Shown here in pieces: positions 22,798 through 31,089 of a DNA stretch of 33,222 bases (position 1 is its first letter; each line of letters opens with the position of its first letter). The DNA lies in assembly GCA_017554605.1 (NCBI GenBank), contig JAFZIA010000033.1, positions 1-33,222 on the forward strand, given 5' to 3'. The position numbers and the translations under genes were made by a program. This DNA is from Bacteroidaceae bacterium. Its GTDB lineage: Bacteria > Bacteroidota > Bacteroidia > Bacteroidales > Bacteroidaceae. Under the pieces are notes generated by a model. It was not told where the DNA came from, searched no databases, and was given only the letters and a program-made list of their open reading frames with translations.

Positions 22798-25179
22798 TTA
22801 CTTGTTTGGCGTGTCGCTGTATCCATAATATGAATATCCGTACTTGAGTCTGCTGCGGCGTGTCTTTGTGCTAAGCTCAATGTCCTCGGCATTCAATATC
22901 ATTGAGGCGTTCTTTATCTTGCCTTCTTCTACTAATGAGTTCAGCAATGCTATGTCGGCCTTTTCTGTATGGTCGCAACGTGTTACGAATATAATAAGGT
23001 CGGCAACCTTGCTTATCATAATGGAGTCAGATACCAGGCCTAACGGTGCTGTATCCAAAATTATGTAGTCGTATTTCTTTGAGAAGTACTCCATTGCTAC
23101 TTTCAGGTTGTTCTTTGCCAACAGCTCAGCAGGGTTGGGGGGAACTATTCCTGCGGGAATTAGGTCGAGTGTCTCTATTACTCCCGAATTTATGACTATG
23201 CTGTCCAATATTGCTGTATTATCGGAATTACCCATAAGATAGCTTGTGATACCGGGCTTCTTTCTCGAGAAATTGAATACTTCGGCAAGACGCGGACGTC
23301 TTATGTCGAGTCCCATCAGAAGAACTTTCTTGCCCAGGATAGCCTGGCTTATGGCAAAGTTGCAAGAGATGAATGTCTTTCCTTCGCCCGAGTTGGTCGA
23401 GGTGAACATAATTACCTTTCCTGTATCCTGCAACAGGAATTGAAGGTTTGCTCTCAATGTGCGGAATGCCTCTGTCATTACATTGTTGGTATTTTCTTTT
23501 ACAACAATGGCATCCTCTTTACTCTTAATGTTTCTTTCTATGGGAATTGTACTAATGATAGGTATCTGTGTGATTTTCTCAAGGTCCTCCAGTGAGTTAA
23601 TCTTGGTGCGCAGTATTTCCTTAAGATAAATAAATGCCGAGGGTATTGCAAGTCCTATTAAGAACGACATAAAAAGTATCATCTTTTTATTGGGTGAGAT
23701 GGGCGCTTGAGAGCACGAAGCTTCGTCTATGCATTTGAGATTGTCTACTGTGAGTGCCAATGCCAATGCGTTTTCTTCGTATTTCTGTAGCAGCATAACA
23801 TAAAGTTGCGACTTTATGTCTCTTTCTCTTACAAGGTCGGTGTATGTTCTCTCAATTCCTGGGGTCTGTGCTGCGCGCTGCTCATATTTGTCGGTGAGTG
23901 TTATCAACGAATTCTTGCGCAGGATAAGTGAAGATTTTATTGTGCCAAGGGCATCGATAATGTCTTTTTGTGTTCTTTTTACTACATCTGTAAGGTTCTG
24001 CAATACAGGGTTCTCCTCGGTAGCTGTAAGCAATAGCTGGTTTCGGTTGGCAACCTCTGAATTGTATCGCGATACCAATGTCGACAATGATGCTTCGTTC
24101 GACATTCCGAGAATGGTCGGAATGGACTGCATATAATTGTCGGGGTTTTGTATGTATTCCAGTAAGTAGTCGGCTTGTTGCAATAGAATGTTTATCTCGT
24201 CAAGCTGCTTGGTGTATTCGTTCTTGCCCTGAACAACCTGCGGAGCGTCTGTTTGCGGGTTTATAATCTTGTTTTCTGTCTTGTAATCGGCCAAATGTTG
24301 CTCTTTTCCTTTAAGGTCATCTCCTACAATCTGAATGCGCTCGCTTATGAATTTTTCTGTTTTTCGCGCAATTGTGTTCTTGTCCTCGTCCGACTGCTTG
24401 TTGTAACTGTAAATGAGTGAATTGACAAAGTTTATTCCATTGGCTGGTACAGGGTCGTTGAGTGCGATGATTGATACCGAAGCGGTTTTTGAAATAGGTG
24501 AAACCATTAGTGAAGACTTGTAGCTCATTACTGCCGACTCCACTGGGTATACCATAATTGTGAAATCCTTTAATTTGGAGGCTTCGGAATTTTCGGTGAG
24601 CAAGATGTCTCCCTTTTCAGTTTTTAGTACAAATGGGAAACTTCCAATCTTGACAGGTTGTGATACGATGTCTAAATTCTCGGCATTACTACTGTATTCA
24701 TATACAGCCTGGTACAGCGAGTCGCTTCCCAATGTGAGGGAAATTTTCAATGAGCTGTTAAGGTTGTCGAGGTCGTCCTCGAGTATTGTCAATTGTATAG
24801 GTGATGCTCCTTTATATATGGGTCGAGACGAAAACAGTCCGTTAACGTGGTATTGTGTGTATAGCCCTGAGTGCATCACTGCCATTCGTACCACCGATTT
24901 TGAATTTAGTACTTCGATTTCGTTTTCTACGTTCGAGTTTGACGACTGGAAACCAAAGTCGGCCAGCATATCGCTTTGGGAAGAGAATGTACCCTTTTCG
25001 TCGTCTTTCAATAGAACCTTTGCTGTAATTTGATATACACGTGTCTTGTTACGCATATATATCGTTCCTACAATCAAGCATAGTATAACCGATAATGCGT
25101 AATATTTCCAGTGTTGTCTGACTTTATCCAAAATAAGGTCCAAGCCGATTTCGTTTTCTTCGTTGTTTGTATTATTCAT
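22798..25179 (-). CDS. wzc: Second Wzc-family tyrosine autokinase / co-polymerase
   Basis: 793 aa, the same architecture as the protein at 6541-8925 but clearly divergent. The first membrane helix is at about 17-40 (YYALSVILCLIVGTIYM). A periplasmic coiled-coil region and a second helix (KKMILFMSFLIGLAIPSAFIYL, about 497-520) follow. The BY-kinase domain has Walker A STNSGEGKT (about 593-601), A' MGLDIRRPRL and Walker B YIILDTAPLG (about 703-712). The tyrosine tail (KYGYSYYGYS) has five Tyr. It is encoded 5 bp downstream of its own OPX lipoprotein and ends at a strong terminator. No glycosyltransferase, polymerase or flippase gene is beside it, so its polysaccharide substrate must be made elsewhere. 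Confidence 0.92.
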   Translation of the reverse strand: MNNTNNEENEIGLDLILDKVRQHWKYYALSVILCLIVGTIYMRNKTRVYQITAKVLLKDDEKGTFSSQSDMLADFGFQSSNSNVENEIEVLNSKSVVRMAVMHSGLYTQYHVNGLFSSRPIYKGASPIQLTILEDDLDNLNSSLKISLTLGSDSLYQAVYEYSSNAENLDIVSQPVKIGSFPFVLKTEKGDILLTENSEASKLKDFTIMVYPVESAVMSYKSSLMVSPISKTASVSIIALNDPVPANGINFVNSLIYSYNKQSDEDKNTIARKTEKFISERIQIVGDDLKGKEQHLADYKTENKIINPQTDAPQVVQGKNEYTKQLDEINILLQQADYLLEYIQNPDNYMQSIPTILGMSNEASLSTLVSRYNSEVANRNQLLLTATEENPVLQNLTDVVKRTQKDIIDALGTIKSSLILRKNSLITLTDKYEQRAAQTPGIERTYTDLVRERDIKSQLYVMLLQKYEENALALALTVDNLKCIDEASCSQAPISPNKKMILFMSFLIGLAIPSAFIYLKEILRTKINSLEDLEKITQIPIISTIPIERNIKSKEDAIVVKENTNNVMTEAFRTLRANLQFLLQDTGKVIMFTSTNSGEGKTFISCNFAISQAILGKKVLLMGLDIRRPRLAEVFNFSRKKPGITSYLMGNSDNTAILDSIVINSGVIETLDLIPAGIVPPNPAELLAKNNLKVAMEYFSKKYDYIILDTAPLGLVSDSIMISKVADLIIFVTRCDHTEKADIALLNSLVEEGKIKNASMILNAEDIELSTKTRRSRLKYGYSYYGYSDTPNK

Positions 25180-25184
25180 AATAT

Positions 25185-25985
25185 TTATCGTAATATATTA
25201 TACAATAGTGATGTCAATGATATGAGTATCGATGTTGCCGAGAACCATAATGAGGTGCTGTTACCTATATCGGAGTTTTTCGATTTTGCTTTGTTGGGTG
25301 TAACATATAGCACATCGTTCTGTTGCAGATAGTAGTGTGGTGAACTTAATATGGCTACGTCGTTTAGGTTGAGCTCGTGTATCTCTTTCTTGCCATCTGC
25401 ATTTTCGCGTATGAGTTTTACATTGTCGCGTCTACCGTATATTGTCATATCTCTGGCGAGTGCCAACGCTTCGAATATTGAGACTTTTTCGTTGGGAATA
25501 GAGAATGTTCCCGGGGCATTTACCTCACCCAAAACCGATATCTTGAAATTGTGGAAGCGCACGGTTACAACAGGCTTGTCTATAAACGCTCCTTCAATCT
25601 TGTCAAATATAATTTTTTCTATTTCGGTTTTTGTTTTTCCAGCAATATTAATCTTTCCTACTATGGGAAAATTAATGCAGCCCTCATTGTCTACCATATA
25701 TGTCTGCAAACTCGTTTGAGAACTTGTTAGGTATCTTGTTTCGTATGTGGAGCCCACTGTAAGGTTGTATGGTAGTGAGGCATTTGGGTCCGAAGGCGAT
25801 ACGACGTTTATTGTCAAAAGGTCCTTTGGCTGTACTCTTGCATCGAACATATTGTTTTGTTGTTCGATTTTGTTGAAATCTGCGCTATTTTGCAGATAGG
25901 GAACATTCTTGTACGATGTACAGGATGTTACCGACAATAATAGCGTAATCAATAAAAGCGTGAAAAAACTTTTTTTGTTTCTCAT
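25185..25985 (-). CDS. wza: Second polysaccharide export lipoprotein, Wza/OPX family
   Basis: 266 aa. The lipobox VTSC with C22 ends the signal peptide. The poly-export domain starts near VQPKDLLTINVVSPSD (about 51-66). The SLBB-like segment has FKISVLGEVNAPGTFSI followed by IFEALALARDMTIYGRRDN (about 148-190). The C-terminal hydrophobic stretch is SLWFSATSILISLTSLL. It shares the plan of the OPX protein at 5737-6528 (LGEVNAPG versus MGEVNAPG) but is a distinct paralogue. The two-gene wza2-wzc2 unit has a long leader of roughly 170 nt from the predicted promoter. Confidence 0.9.
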   Translation of the reverse strand: MRNKKSFFTLLLITLLLSVTSCTSYKNVPYLQNSADFNKIEQQNNMFDARVQPKDLLTINVVSPSDPNASLPYNLTVGSTYETRYLTSSQTSLQTYMVDNEGCINFPIVGKINIAGKTKTEIEKIIFDKIEGAFIDKPVVTVRFHNFKISVLGEVNAPGTFSIPNEKVSIFEALALARDMTIYGRRDNVKLIRENADGKKEIHELNLNDVAILSSPHYYLQQNDVLYVTPNKAKSKNSDIGNSTSLWFSATSILISLTSLLYNILR

Positions 25986-26119
25986 ATTCTTTAATTTTTA
26001 TTAAAATACCGATTTAATTTATAACCGTTGTTTTGTTTTACTAACGGTGTTTTCCTTTTGTAATTGTGGTTGTGCGCACTTCTTTTGCCTATGTTTCAAT
26101 GCCGTTGTTCAAAAAAGTA

Positions 26120-26143
26120 GCTTAAATAGGTGCTTAAATAGGT
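26120..26143. repeat. Tandem 12-bp direct repeat between wza2 and mltG
   Basis: GCTTAAATAGGT occurs twice without a gap (26120-26131 and 26132-26143), then GCTG begins a third. It sits inside the predicted wza2 leader, about 20 bp after the likely transcription start. It may be an operator or a simple slippage product. The 315-bp divergent gap 25986-26300 holds this and the two promoters. Confidence 0.6.
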
Positions 26144-26163
26144 GCTGTTATTACGTATCTTGA

Positions 26164-26194
26164 CAAAAATAATGCTTTTTTTGTATTAAATCAA
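26164..26194 (-). promoter_or_regulatory. Probable wza2-wzc2 promoter
   Basis: The minus strand reads TTGA (26191-26194), then 19 bp, then TATTTTTG (26164-26171). The -7 fits TAnnTTTG and the -33 is one step from TTTG. Confidence 0.5.
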
Positions 26195-26275
26195 TTTTTT
26201 ATCCTGTAAAATTCTTATTTGTCCTTTTTTTTAATAAAAAAATCCTTAGCACTGTAAATGTTGTGTGCAAACGAT

Positions 26276-26283
26276 TAACTTTG
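26276..26283 (+). promoter_or_regulatory. mltG promoter -7 element (TAACTTTG)
   Basis: TAACTTTG fits TAnnTTTG and lies 17 bp before the mltG start. This rules out a longer reading frame that would start at 26265, upstream of the promoter. The transcript leader would be only about 10 nt. Confidence 0.55.
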
Positions 26284-26300
26284 CATTAAATTATTTTTTT

Positions 26301-27329
26301 ATGAAAGTAAAATATGTACTCTCTGTTATATTGATATTGACACTCCTTTGTATTGGTGCTTTCGGTTATGTCTACTCCATTGTGATGAGTCCGCAGATAG
26401 AGTTGGACGAAACGGTGTATGTGTATATAGATAAAAGTGATACGCCCGAGACTGTGATGGAAAAAATTATGGAAGCGGCAAACCTGCGGAGTGTACAGGG
26501 TTTCCGTCTGCTCGCCTGGCACAACGATTTTTCCAAGCAGATGCGGACCGGCAAATTTGCAGTAAAGGACGGCGACAGTATGCACGCGCTGTACCGCAGG
26601 ATAGTATCCAACCAGCAGACCCCCGTGAAGGTTACAGTGCCGGCCACCCGCACCATAGAGCAGCTTGTGGGCAGTGTGTGCAGACAGTTGATGATGGATT
26701 CCCTGGAACTTGTGGAGTTTACAACGTCTGCACCTTATTATACGAGGATAGGGTACAGCAAGGAGACGCTCCCGTCGCTTTTCCTGCCCAATACGTACGA
26801 GGTCTATTGGAATATTTCTCCCGAGCGCCTTATGATACGCCTTATGAAGGAGCGCCGCAGTTTCTGGAACGACGACCGTAAGGCAAAGGCAGCAGCAATA
26901 GGGCTTACGATAGAGGAGGTGGCAACACTCGCTTCGATTGTCGATGAGGAGACAAATAACGATGCCGAAAAACCTATAGTGGCAGGACTCTACATCAACC
27001 GTCTCAAGCGCGGTATGCTTTTACAGGCCGATCCGACTGTAAAATATGCAATTGGCGATTTTGCGCGCAAGCGTATATTGAAAGCCGACCTTGAAACCGA
27101 CTCGCCTTATAATACATATAAATATAAAGGGTTGCCTCCCGGACCGATACGCATACCCACGCTACAGGCAATAGAGAGTGTGCTCAATTACACCAGGCAC
27201 AATTATATCTATATGTGTGCCAAGGAGGATTTTTCGGGTACGCATAATTTTGCCACCACGCTCGCGCAGCACAATGCCAATGCCCGACGCTACCAGCAGG
27301 CTCTGAACCGATTGGATATTAAAAAATGA
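26301..27329 (+). CDS. mltG: Endolytic murein transglycosylase MltG (YceG)
   Basis: 342 aa. An N-terminal membrane helix (about 5-28) is followed by the periplasmic YceG domain. The signature ASIVDEET (211-218) carries the catalytic glutamate, probably E217, and is followed by INRLKRGMLLQADPTVKYA and later YNTYKYKGLPPGPI, all well conserved in MltG. It cuts nascent glycan strands within the chain and so sets glycan length, releasing strands with 1,6-anhydroMurNAc ends. The start at 26301 is chosen by the promoter position and the membrane helix. It is transcribed alone. Length and motifs are normal for the family. Confidence 0.93.
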   Translation: MKVKYVLSVILILTLLCIGAFGYVYSIVMSPQIELDETVYVYIDKSDTPETVMEKIMEAANLRSVQGFRLLAWHNDFSKQMRTGKFAVKDGDSMHALYRRIVSNQQTPVKVTVPATRTIEQLVGSVCRQLMMDSLELVEFTTSAPYYTRIGYSKETLPSLFLPNTYEVYWNISPERLMIRLMKERRSFWNDDRKAKAAAIGLTIEEVATLASIVDEETNNDAEKPIVAGLYINRLKRGMLLQADPTVKYAIGDFARKRILKADLETDSPYNTYKYKGLPPGPIRIPTLQAIESVLNYTRHNYIYMCAKEDFSGTHNFATTLAQHNANARRYQQALNRLDIKK

Positions 27330-27355
27330 ACGAAGGGCAAAATTTAAGCCTTCAA

Positions 27356-27627
27356 TTAAGAAACTGTTTAAATTTCTAAAAAAAGTTATTATTATATTAG
27401 AAGCCGTTATTTCGTTGTTTTTTATGTTCAAAACTGCCCGTTTTCTTCTTTCTCTCGGTAACGTAGCCCGCTACGCGCCCTCGAAAAATAATAAAACATT
27501 CCACTTTTGCATTGCGCCAAAATAGGCTGCACTCGCCGAAAAACTGCAAGTTAACTTGCGTTTTGCTCGTTGGAACTATTTTTGACCTATAAAAAACTTA
27601 ACGATATAAATTTAAACAGCTTCTTAA
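27356..27627. mobile_element. MITE-like element with 20-bp terminal inverted repeats
   Basis: TTAAGAAACTGTTTAAATTT (27356-27375) matches the reverse complement of 27608-27627 at 19 of 20 positions, bounding 272 bp with no reading frame. Inside are a perfect CGTAGC-CC-GCTACG hairpin (about 27460-27475) and the 14-bp palindrome GCAAGTTAACTTGC (27546-27559). It lies between mltG and the DUF4494 gene and fills most of the 411-bp gap 27330-27740. No target-site duplication is obvious. A non-autonomous transposon is the best reading; a structured intergenic repeat is the alternative. Confidence 0.65.
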
Positions 27628-27644
27628 AAAAACAATCAAGAATC

Positions 27645-27675
27645 TTGACTAAAGCCACAAATTTCACTATATTCG
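27645..27675 (+). promoter_or_regulatory. Possible promoter of the DUF4494/yggS unit
   Basis: TTGA (27645-27648), a 19-bp spacer and TATATTCG (27668-27675), one base off TAnnTTTG, lie just outside the MITE-like element. The leader would be about 60 nt. Confidence 0.4.
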
Positions 27676-27740
27676 CAACACAAAAAACAGAAGGGGGCAT
27701 TTCCCCACATATAATCACTAACAAATAAAACAATAAAAAT

Positions 27741-28178
27741 ATGACACTCAGTTGGTTCGAATGCAAAGTAACATACGAGCGCGCAGGCGAGAAAGGATTG
27801 AACACAAAAGTAAACGAAGTATATCTTACACAAGGCTTCACATTCACCGAGATTGAAAAGCGTCTCACAGCCGAGCTGCAGCCCCAGGTGACAGGCACGT
27901 TCGACATAATGAAGATGGAGCGCACAAAATACAATGAGCTTGTCGACAGCAACGAAGAGAATGCCGACAAATGGTTCAAGTGCAAGATTGTGATGGTGAC
28001 AATAGACGAGGTAAGCGCAAAGGAGAAAAAGACCTCAGTGGTAATACTCGTAAAGGCCGAGGACGTATCGGGCGCAGTAAAGAATCTCACAAAACATATG
28101 GAAGACTCGGTTATGAACTACGACCTTGCAGCCGTAAACGAGAGCAGCATTGTCGACATCTTCCGTTACGAAGGATAA
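27741..28178 (+). CDS. DUF4494-family protein
   Basis: 145 aa, soluble, with no signal peptide. It starts MTLSWFECKVTYERAGEKG and continues with VNEVYLTQGFTFTEIEKRL and, further on, KWFKCKIVMVTIDE. This is the pattern of DUF4494, a short Bacteroidota family of unknown function often annotated near metabolic genes. A small alpha/beta fold is likely. The yggS gene starts 55 bp later on the same strand and is probably in the same transcript. I see no catalytic motif. Confidence 0.8.
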   Translation: MTLSWFECKVTYERAGEKGLNTKVNEVYLTQGFTFTEIEKRLTAELQPQVTGTFDIMKMERTKYNELVDSNEENADKWFKCKIVMVTIDEVSAKEKKTSVVILVKAEDVSGAVKNLTKHMEDSVMNYDLAAVNESSIVDIFRYEG

Positions 28179-28233
28179 GAGCACATCAGCCACACAAGGC
28201 AATCCTGTACAAAAGCGAAAAGAATTCCCCAAT

Positions 28234-28896
28234 ATGCCCGACATAAGAAGCAACATAGAAAGGATACGCGCCACCCTGCCAAGCGGGGTGACGCTTATAG
28301 CAGTTTCCAAATACCACCCCGTAGAGGCAATAGCAAAGGCATACAGCGTTGGAGAGCGACACTTTGGCGAGAGCAAGGCACAGGATTTACGCTTAAAGCA
28401 CCAGGCATTGCCACAGGATATAAAATGGCACTTCATTGGTCATCTACAGAGTAACAAGATAAAATACATAGCCTCTTTCGTACACCTTATACACAGCGTA
28501 GACACCCTTCGTCTGTTACAGGAGATAAACAGGCACGCAGCTAACGCCGACAGGATAATCCCCTGCCTACTACAGATACACATCGCACAGGAGGATACAA
28601 AATTCGGCTTTACCACCGACGAATGCCGCGCTATGCTCGACGAGGGAACGTGGCGCACACTGAAGAACATACAGATACGCGGACTGATGTGTATGGCAAG
28701 CAACACCGACAACACCACACAGATAAGGGAAGAGTTCGAGGCTGTCAAGGCACTCTTCGACGAGATTAAGCAAAAACACTTCGGCAACGACGACAGCTTC
28801 GACACATTTTCGGCAGGAATGAGCGACGACTACACCATTGCCATTGAAGCAGGCAGCACGCACATACGCATTGGTTCCGACATTTTTGCACAGTAG
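28234..28896 (+). CDS. yggS: YggS/PLPBP-family pyridoxal-phosphate homeostasis protein
   Basis: 220 aa from the ATG at 28234. An earlier TTG start would overlap the DUF4494 gene and adds residues unlike the family, so it is rejected. The PLP-binding lysine is K26 in TLIAVSKYHP. HFIGHLQSNK, RGLMCMAS, FDTFSAGMSDDYTIAIEAGSTHIRIGSDIF are the other family signatures, the last supplying the phosphate-binding loop. The protein has the alanine racemase-like TIM barrel without a catalytic partner domain. It buffers PLP and affects amino-acid and vitamin B6 metabolism. Length is normal for the family. Confidence 0.93.
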   Translation: MPDIRSNIERIRATLPSGVTLIAVSKYHPVEAIAKAYSVGERHFGESKAQDLRLKHQALPQDIKWHFIGHLQSNKIKYIASFVHLIHSVDTLRLLQEINRHAANADRIIPCLLQIHIAQEDTKFGFTTDECRAMLDEGTWRTLKNIQIRGLMCMASNTDNTTQIREEFEAVKALFDEIKQKHFGNDDSFDTFSAGMSDDYTIAIEAGSTHIRIGSDIFAQ

Positions 28897-29018
28897 ACCA
28901 TAGCTCTCACAGCTACATTTTCGGCAGACATCACACTTCATTAGGCATCAAATTGCACAAAATTGCTTTTTTGTGCAATTTTTATTGTAAAAAAAGCATA
29001 GTTTTTCAAAATTATGCT

Positions 29019-29026
29019 TACCTTTG
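29019..29026 (+). promoter_or_regulatory. Upstream -7 element (TACCTTTG)
   Basis: TACCTTTG is preceded by an AGCATA/TATGCT inverted repeat (28995-29000 and 29013-29018). It may be a second start upstream of the acyl-CoA ligase gene, in addition to the better promoter at 29065-29095. There is no TTTG at -33. Confidence 0.35.
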
Positions 29027-29064
29027 CCCCCGAAGCTTAGAAAAGTCATTTATTGCATCAATAT

Positions 29065-29095
29065 TTTGTTTTTATCAATCAATGCCTTATCTTTG
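29065..29095 (+). promoter_or_regulatory. Bacteroidales promoter (TTTG-N19-TATCTTTG)
   Basis: TTTG (29065-29068), exactly 19 bp, then TATCTTTG (29088-29095). It is a full consensus promoter for the acyl-CoA ligase gene at 29211, with a leader of about 109 nt. It also argues against an upstream start of that gene at 28953. Nothing else is seen in the 314-bp gap 28897-29210. Confidence 0.8.
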
Positions 29096-29210
29096 CTTTT
29101 GCACAGCCCTGCAAGAAACAGCATTACCCGTCAGGACACAAATGCGCAAATTGCCCCGCTGTTGCAACAATGGTCACAACAACAATAACAATCTACAAAA
29201 ACAAAAAACA

Positions 29211-30857
29211 ATGTCTAACAACAAAAGTCTGATAGCGTTATACTCAACAAGCATCAAGGAGAACTGGGTACACAGCGCCCTCACCGACTACAAAGGCGTC
29301 AGCTACACATACGGCGACGTAGCCCTGCACATAGCCAGGCTGCACACCATATTCAAGGAGTACGGCATAAAACCCGGCGAGCACATTGCAATATGCGGTA
29401 GAAACAGTTCGCGTTGGGGAATATCCTTCCTTGCCATACTCACATACGGAGCAGTGGCAGTGCCCATTCTGCACGAGTTCAAGGAGGATAATGTACACCA
29501 CATTGTAACCGACTCCGACTCGCGTCTGCTCTTTGTAGGCGACTCAAACAGGAAGCATCTCAACTACGACGAGATGCCCAACCTCGAGGCAGTGATACGC
29601 ATCGAGGATTTCTCGCTCGATATGAGCCGCAACAGCAAGCTCGACGAGATATTTGCAAATTTGGAGAAGATATTCGCAGCGCACTACCCCGACGGCTACA
29701 AATCGTCACACATCAAATACCACAACGACAAGCCCGAGGACGTTGCAGTCATAAACTACACATCGGGTACAAGCGGATTCTCAAAAGGCGTGCTCATACC
29801 CTACCGTGCCCTCTACAACAATATGATGTTTGCAAAGGAGGTCATAAATATGAGGTCGGGAATGAATGTACTCTCCATTCTCCCAATGGCACATATGTAC
29901 GGAATGGCGTTCGAGTTCCTATATGAATTCTCCCAGGGCGTGCAGGTATTCTTCCTGACACGCACCCCGAGCCCCCGAATAATATTCGACGCATTCAGCA
30001 AGATAACCCCATCGATAGTAATATCTGTTCCTCTTATTATAGAGAAGATTATACGCAAGAGCGTGCTTCCCAAGCTACAGCAGCCCTGGATGCGCTTTGC
30101 CACAAGCCTGCCCATAGTGAGCAACATCATATACGGCAAGATACGCAAGAGACTGCTCAAGGCATTCGGAGGCAACGTATCGCAAGTAATCATTGGCGGA
30201 GCGGCATTCAGCCCCGACATTGACGCCCTGCTCCACAAGATGAAATTCCCATACACAGTGGGCTACGGCGCCACCGAGTGTGCCCCCATCATTAGCTTTG
30301 CCGACTGGAAAGAGGCAAAAGTGGGCAGTTGCGGCAAGCCCGCACTGGGAATGGAAGTAAAGATACTGAGTGACGACCCGCAGAACAAGCCCGGCGAGAT
30401 TATTGTGCGCGGACCCAACGTGATGCTCGGATACTACAAGAACGCCGAGGCAACAGAGCAAGCACTCGACAAAGAAGGCTGGTACCACACTGGCGACCTT
30501 GGCATCATAGACAATGACGGCTACATATTCATCAAGGGACGCTGTAAGAATATGCTTCTGAGCGCTAACGGACAGAATGTCTACCCCGAGGAGATTGAGG
30601 CAGTAATAAACAAAATGCCTTTCGTAGCCGAATCGGTGGTTGTTCAGAGAGGCGAGAAATTCGTAGGACTCATATTCCCCGACGAAGAGGCACTTAAAGC
30701 TGCGGGCATACAAGACATAGCCTCAAAGATGGAAGAGGTGCGCAAGATGGTCAACCAGCAGATTCCCTCATACGAGCACCTGGCCGAGATTGAGATTGTA
30801 GCCCAGGAATTTGAGAAGACTCCCAAAAAGAGCATCAAGAGATACCTGTACAAATAA
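29211..30857 (+). CDS. AMP-binding long-chain acyl-CoA ligase family protein
   Basis: 548 aa from the ATG at 29211. An open frame runs upstream to 28953, but the family alignment begins with YSTSIKENW and a consensus promoter lies at 29065-29095. It has the adenylate-forming A-domain motifs: YTSGTSGFSKGV (about 183-194), GYGATECAPI (about 351-360), YHTGDLG (about 425-431), FIKGRCKNMLLSANGQNVYPEEIE and the C-terminal lysine region TPKKSIKR. It resembles FadD/AMP-forming long-chain fatty-acid CoA ligases of Bacteroidota that lack a membrane anchor. Substrate is unproved. Acyl-CoA is also the substrate of the spt product in this window, but these genes are not adjacent. The 18-bp hairpin after it may be its terminator. 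Confidence 0.88.
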   Translation: MSNNKSLIALYSTSIKENWVHSALTDYKGVSYTYGDVALHIARLHTIFKEYGIKPGEHIAICGRNSSRWGISFLAILTYGAVAVPILHEFKEDNVHHIVTDSDSRLLFVGDSNRKHLNYDEMPNLEAVIRIEDFSLDMSRNSKLDEIFANLEKIFAAHYPDGYKSSHIKYHNDKPEDVAVINYTSGTSGFSKGVLIPYRALYNNMMFAKEVINMRSGMNVLSILPMAHMYGMAFEFLYEFSQGVQVFFLTRTPSPRIIFDAFSKITPSIVISVPLIIEKIIRKSVLPKLQQPWMRFATSLPIVSNIIYGKIRKRLLKAFGGNVSQVIIGGAAFSPDIDALLHKMKFPYTVGYGATECAPIISFADWKEAKVGSCGKPALGMEVKILSDDPQNKPGEIIVRGPNVMLGYYKNAEATEQALDKEGWYHTGDLGIIDNDGYIFIKGRCKNMLLSANGQNVYPEEIEAVINKMPFVAESVVVQRGEKFVGLIFPDEEALKAAGIQDIASKMEEVRKMVNQQIPSYEHLAEIEIVAQEFEKTPKKSIKRYLYK

Positions 30858-30900
30858 TCTTTTAACACAAGAACAGCAGCCTGCACGCATCAAGGCAGCA

Positions 30901-30940
30901 ACAGCCATTGCCGACAAGGGTTCTTGTCGGCAATGGCTGT
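30901..30940 (+). terminator. Perfect 18-bp hairpin without T-run
   Basis: Arms 30901-30918 and 30923-30940 are fully complementary around the tetraloop GGTT (ACAGCCATTG... with ...CAATGGCTGT). It begins 43 bp past the ligase stop codon and no run of T follows, so it is either a T-less terminator, a stability stem or a repeat element. Confidence 0.5.
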
Positions 30941-31037
30941 CTATAAAGGGATACGAACATCCGATACAAATTAACTGCATTTTACACAATTTGTACAAAT
31001 TAACATTTTTGAAAGAAATGATTTGACTGTTTCTTTG

Positions 31038-31045
31038 TACCTTTG
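31038..31045 (+). promoter_or_regulatory. -7 element (TACCTTTG) for the LRR protein gene
   Basis: TACCTTTG fits TAnnTTTG and lies 44 bp before the start codon. A TTTG at 31022-31025 is too close to serve as the -33 element. Confidence 0.55.
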
Positions 31046-31089
31046 CAAAGTTTTTTTGAAAAACATTAAATCTTAAATAAAAATCACTT

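Noticed and set aside
27356-27627. Intact insertion sequence
   Set aside because: The terminal repeats enclose only 272 bp without a transposase reading frame, so it was called a MITE-like element instead.
28953-29210. N-terminal extension of the acyl-CoA ligase starting at 28953
   Set aside because: A full consensus promoter (29065-29095) lies inside it, the peptide is unlike the family, and homology begins right after the ATG at 29211.
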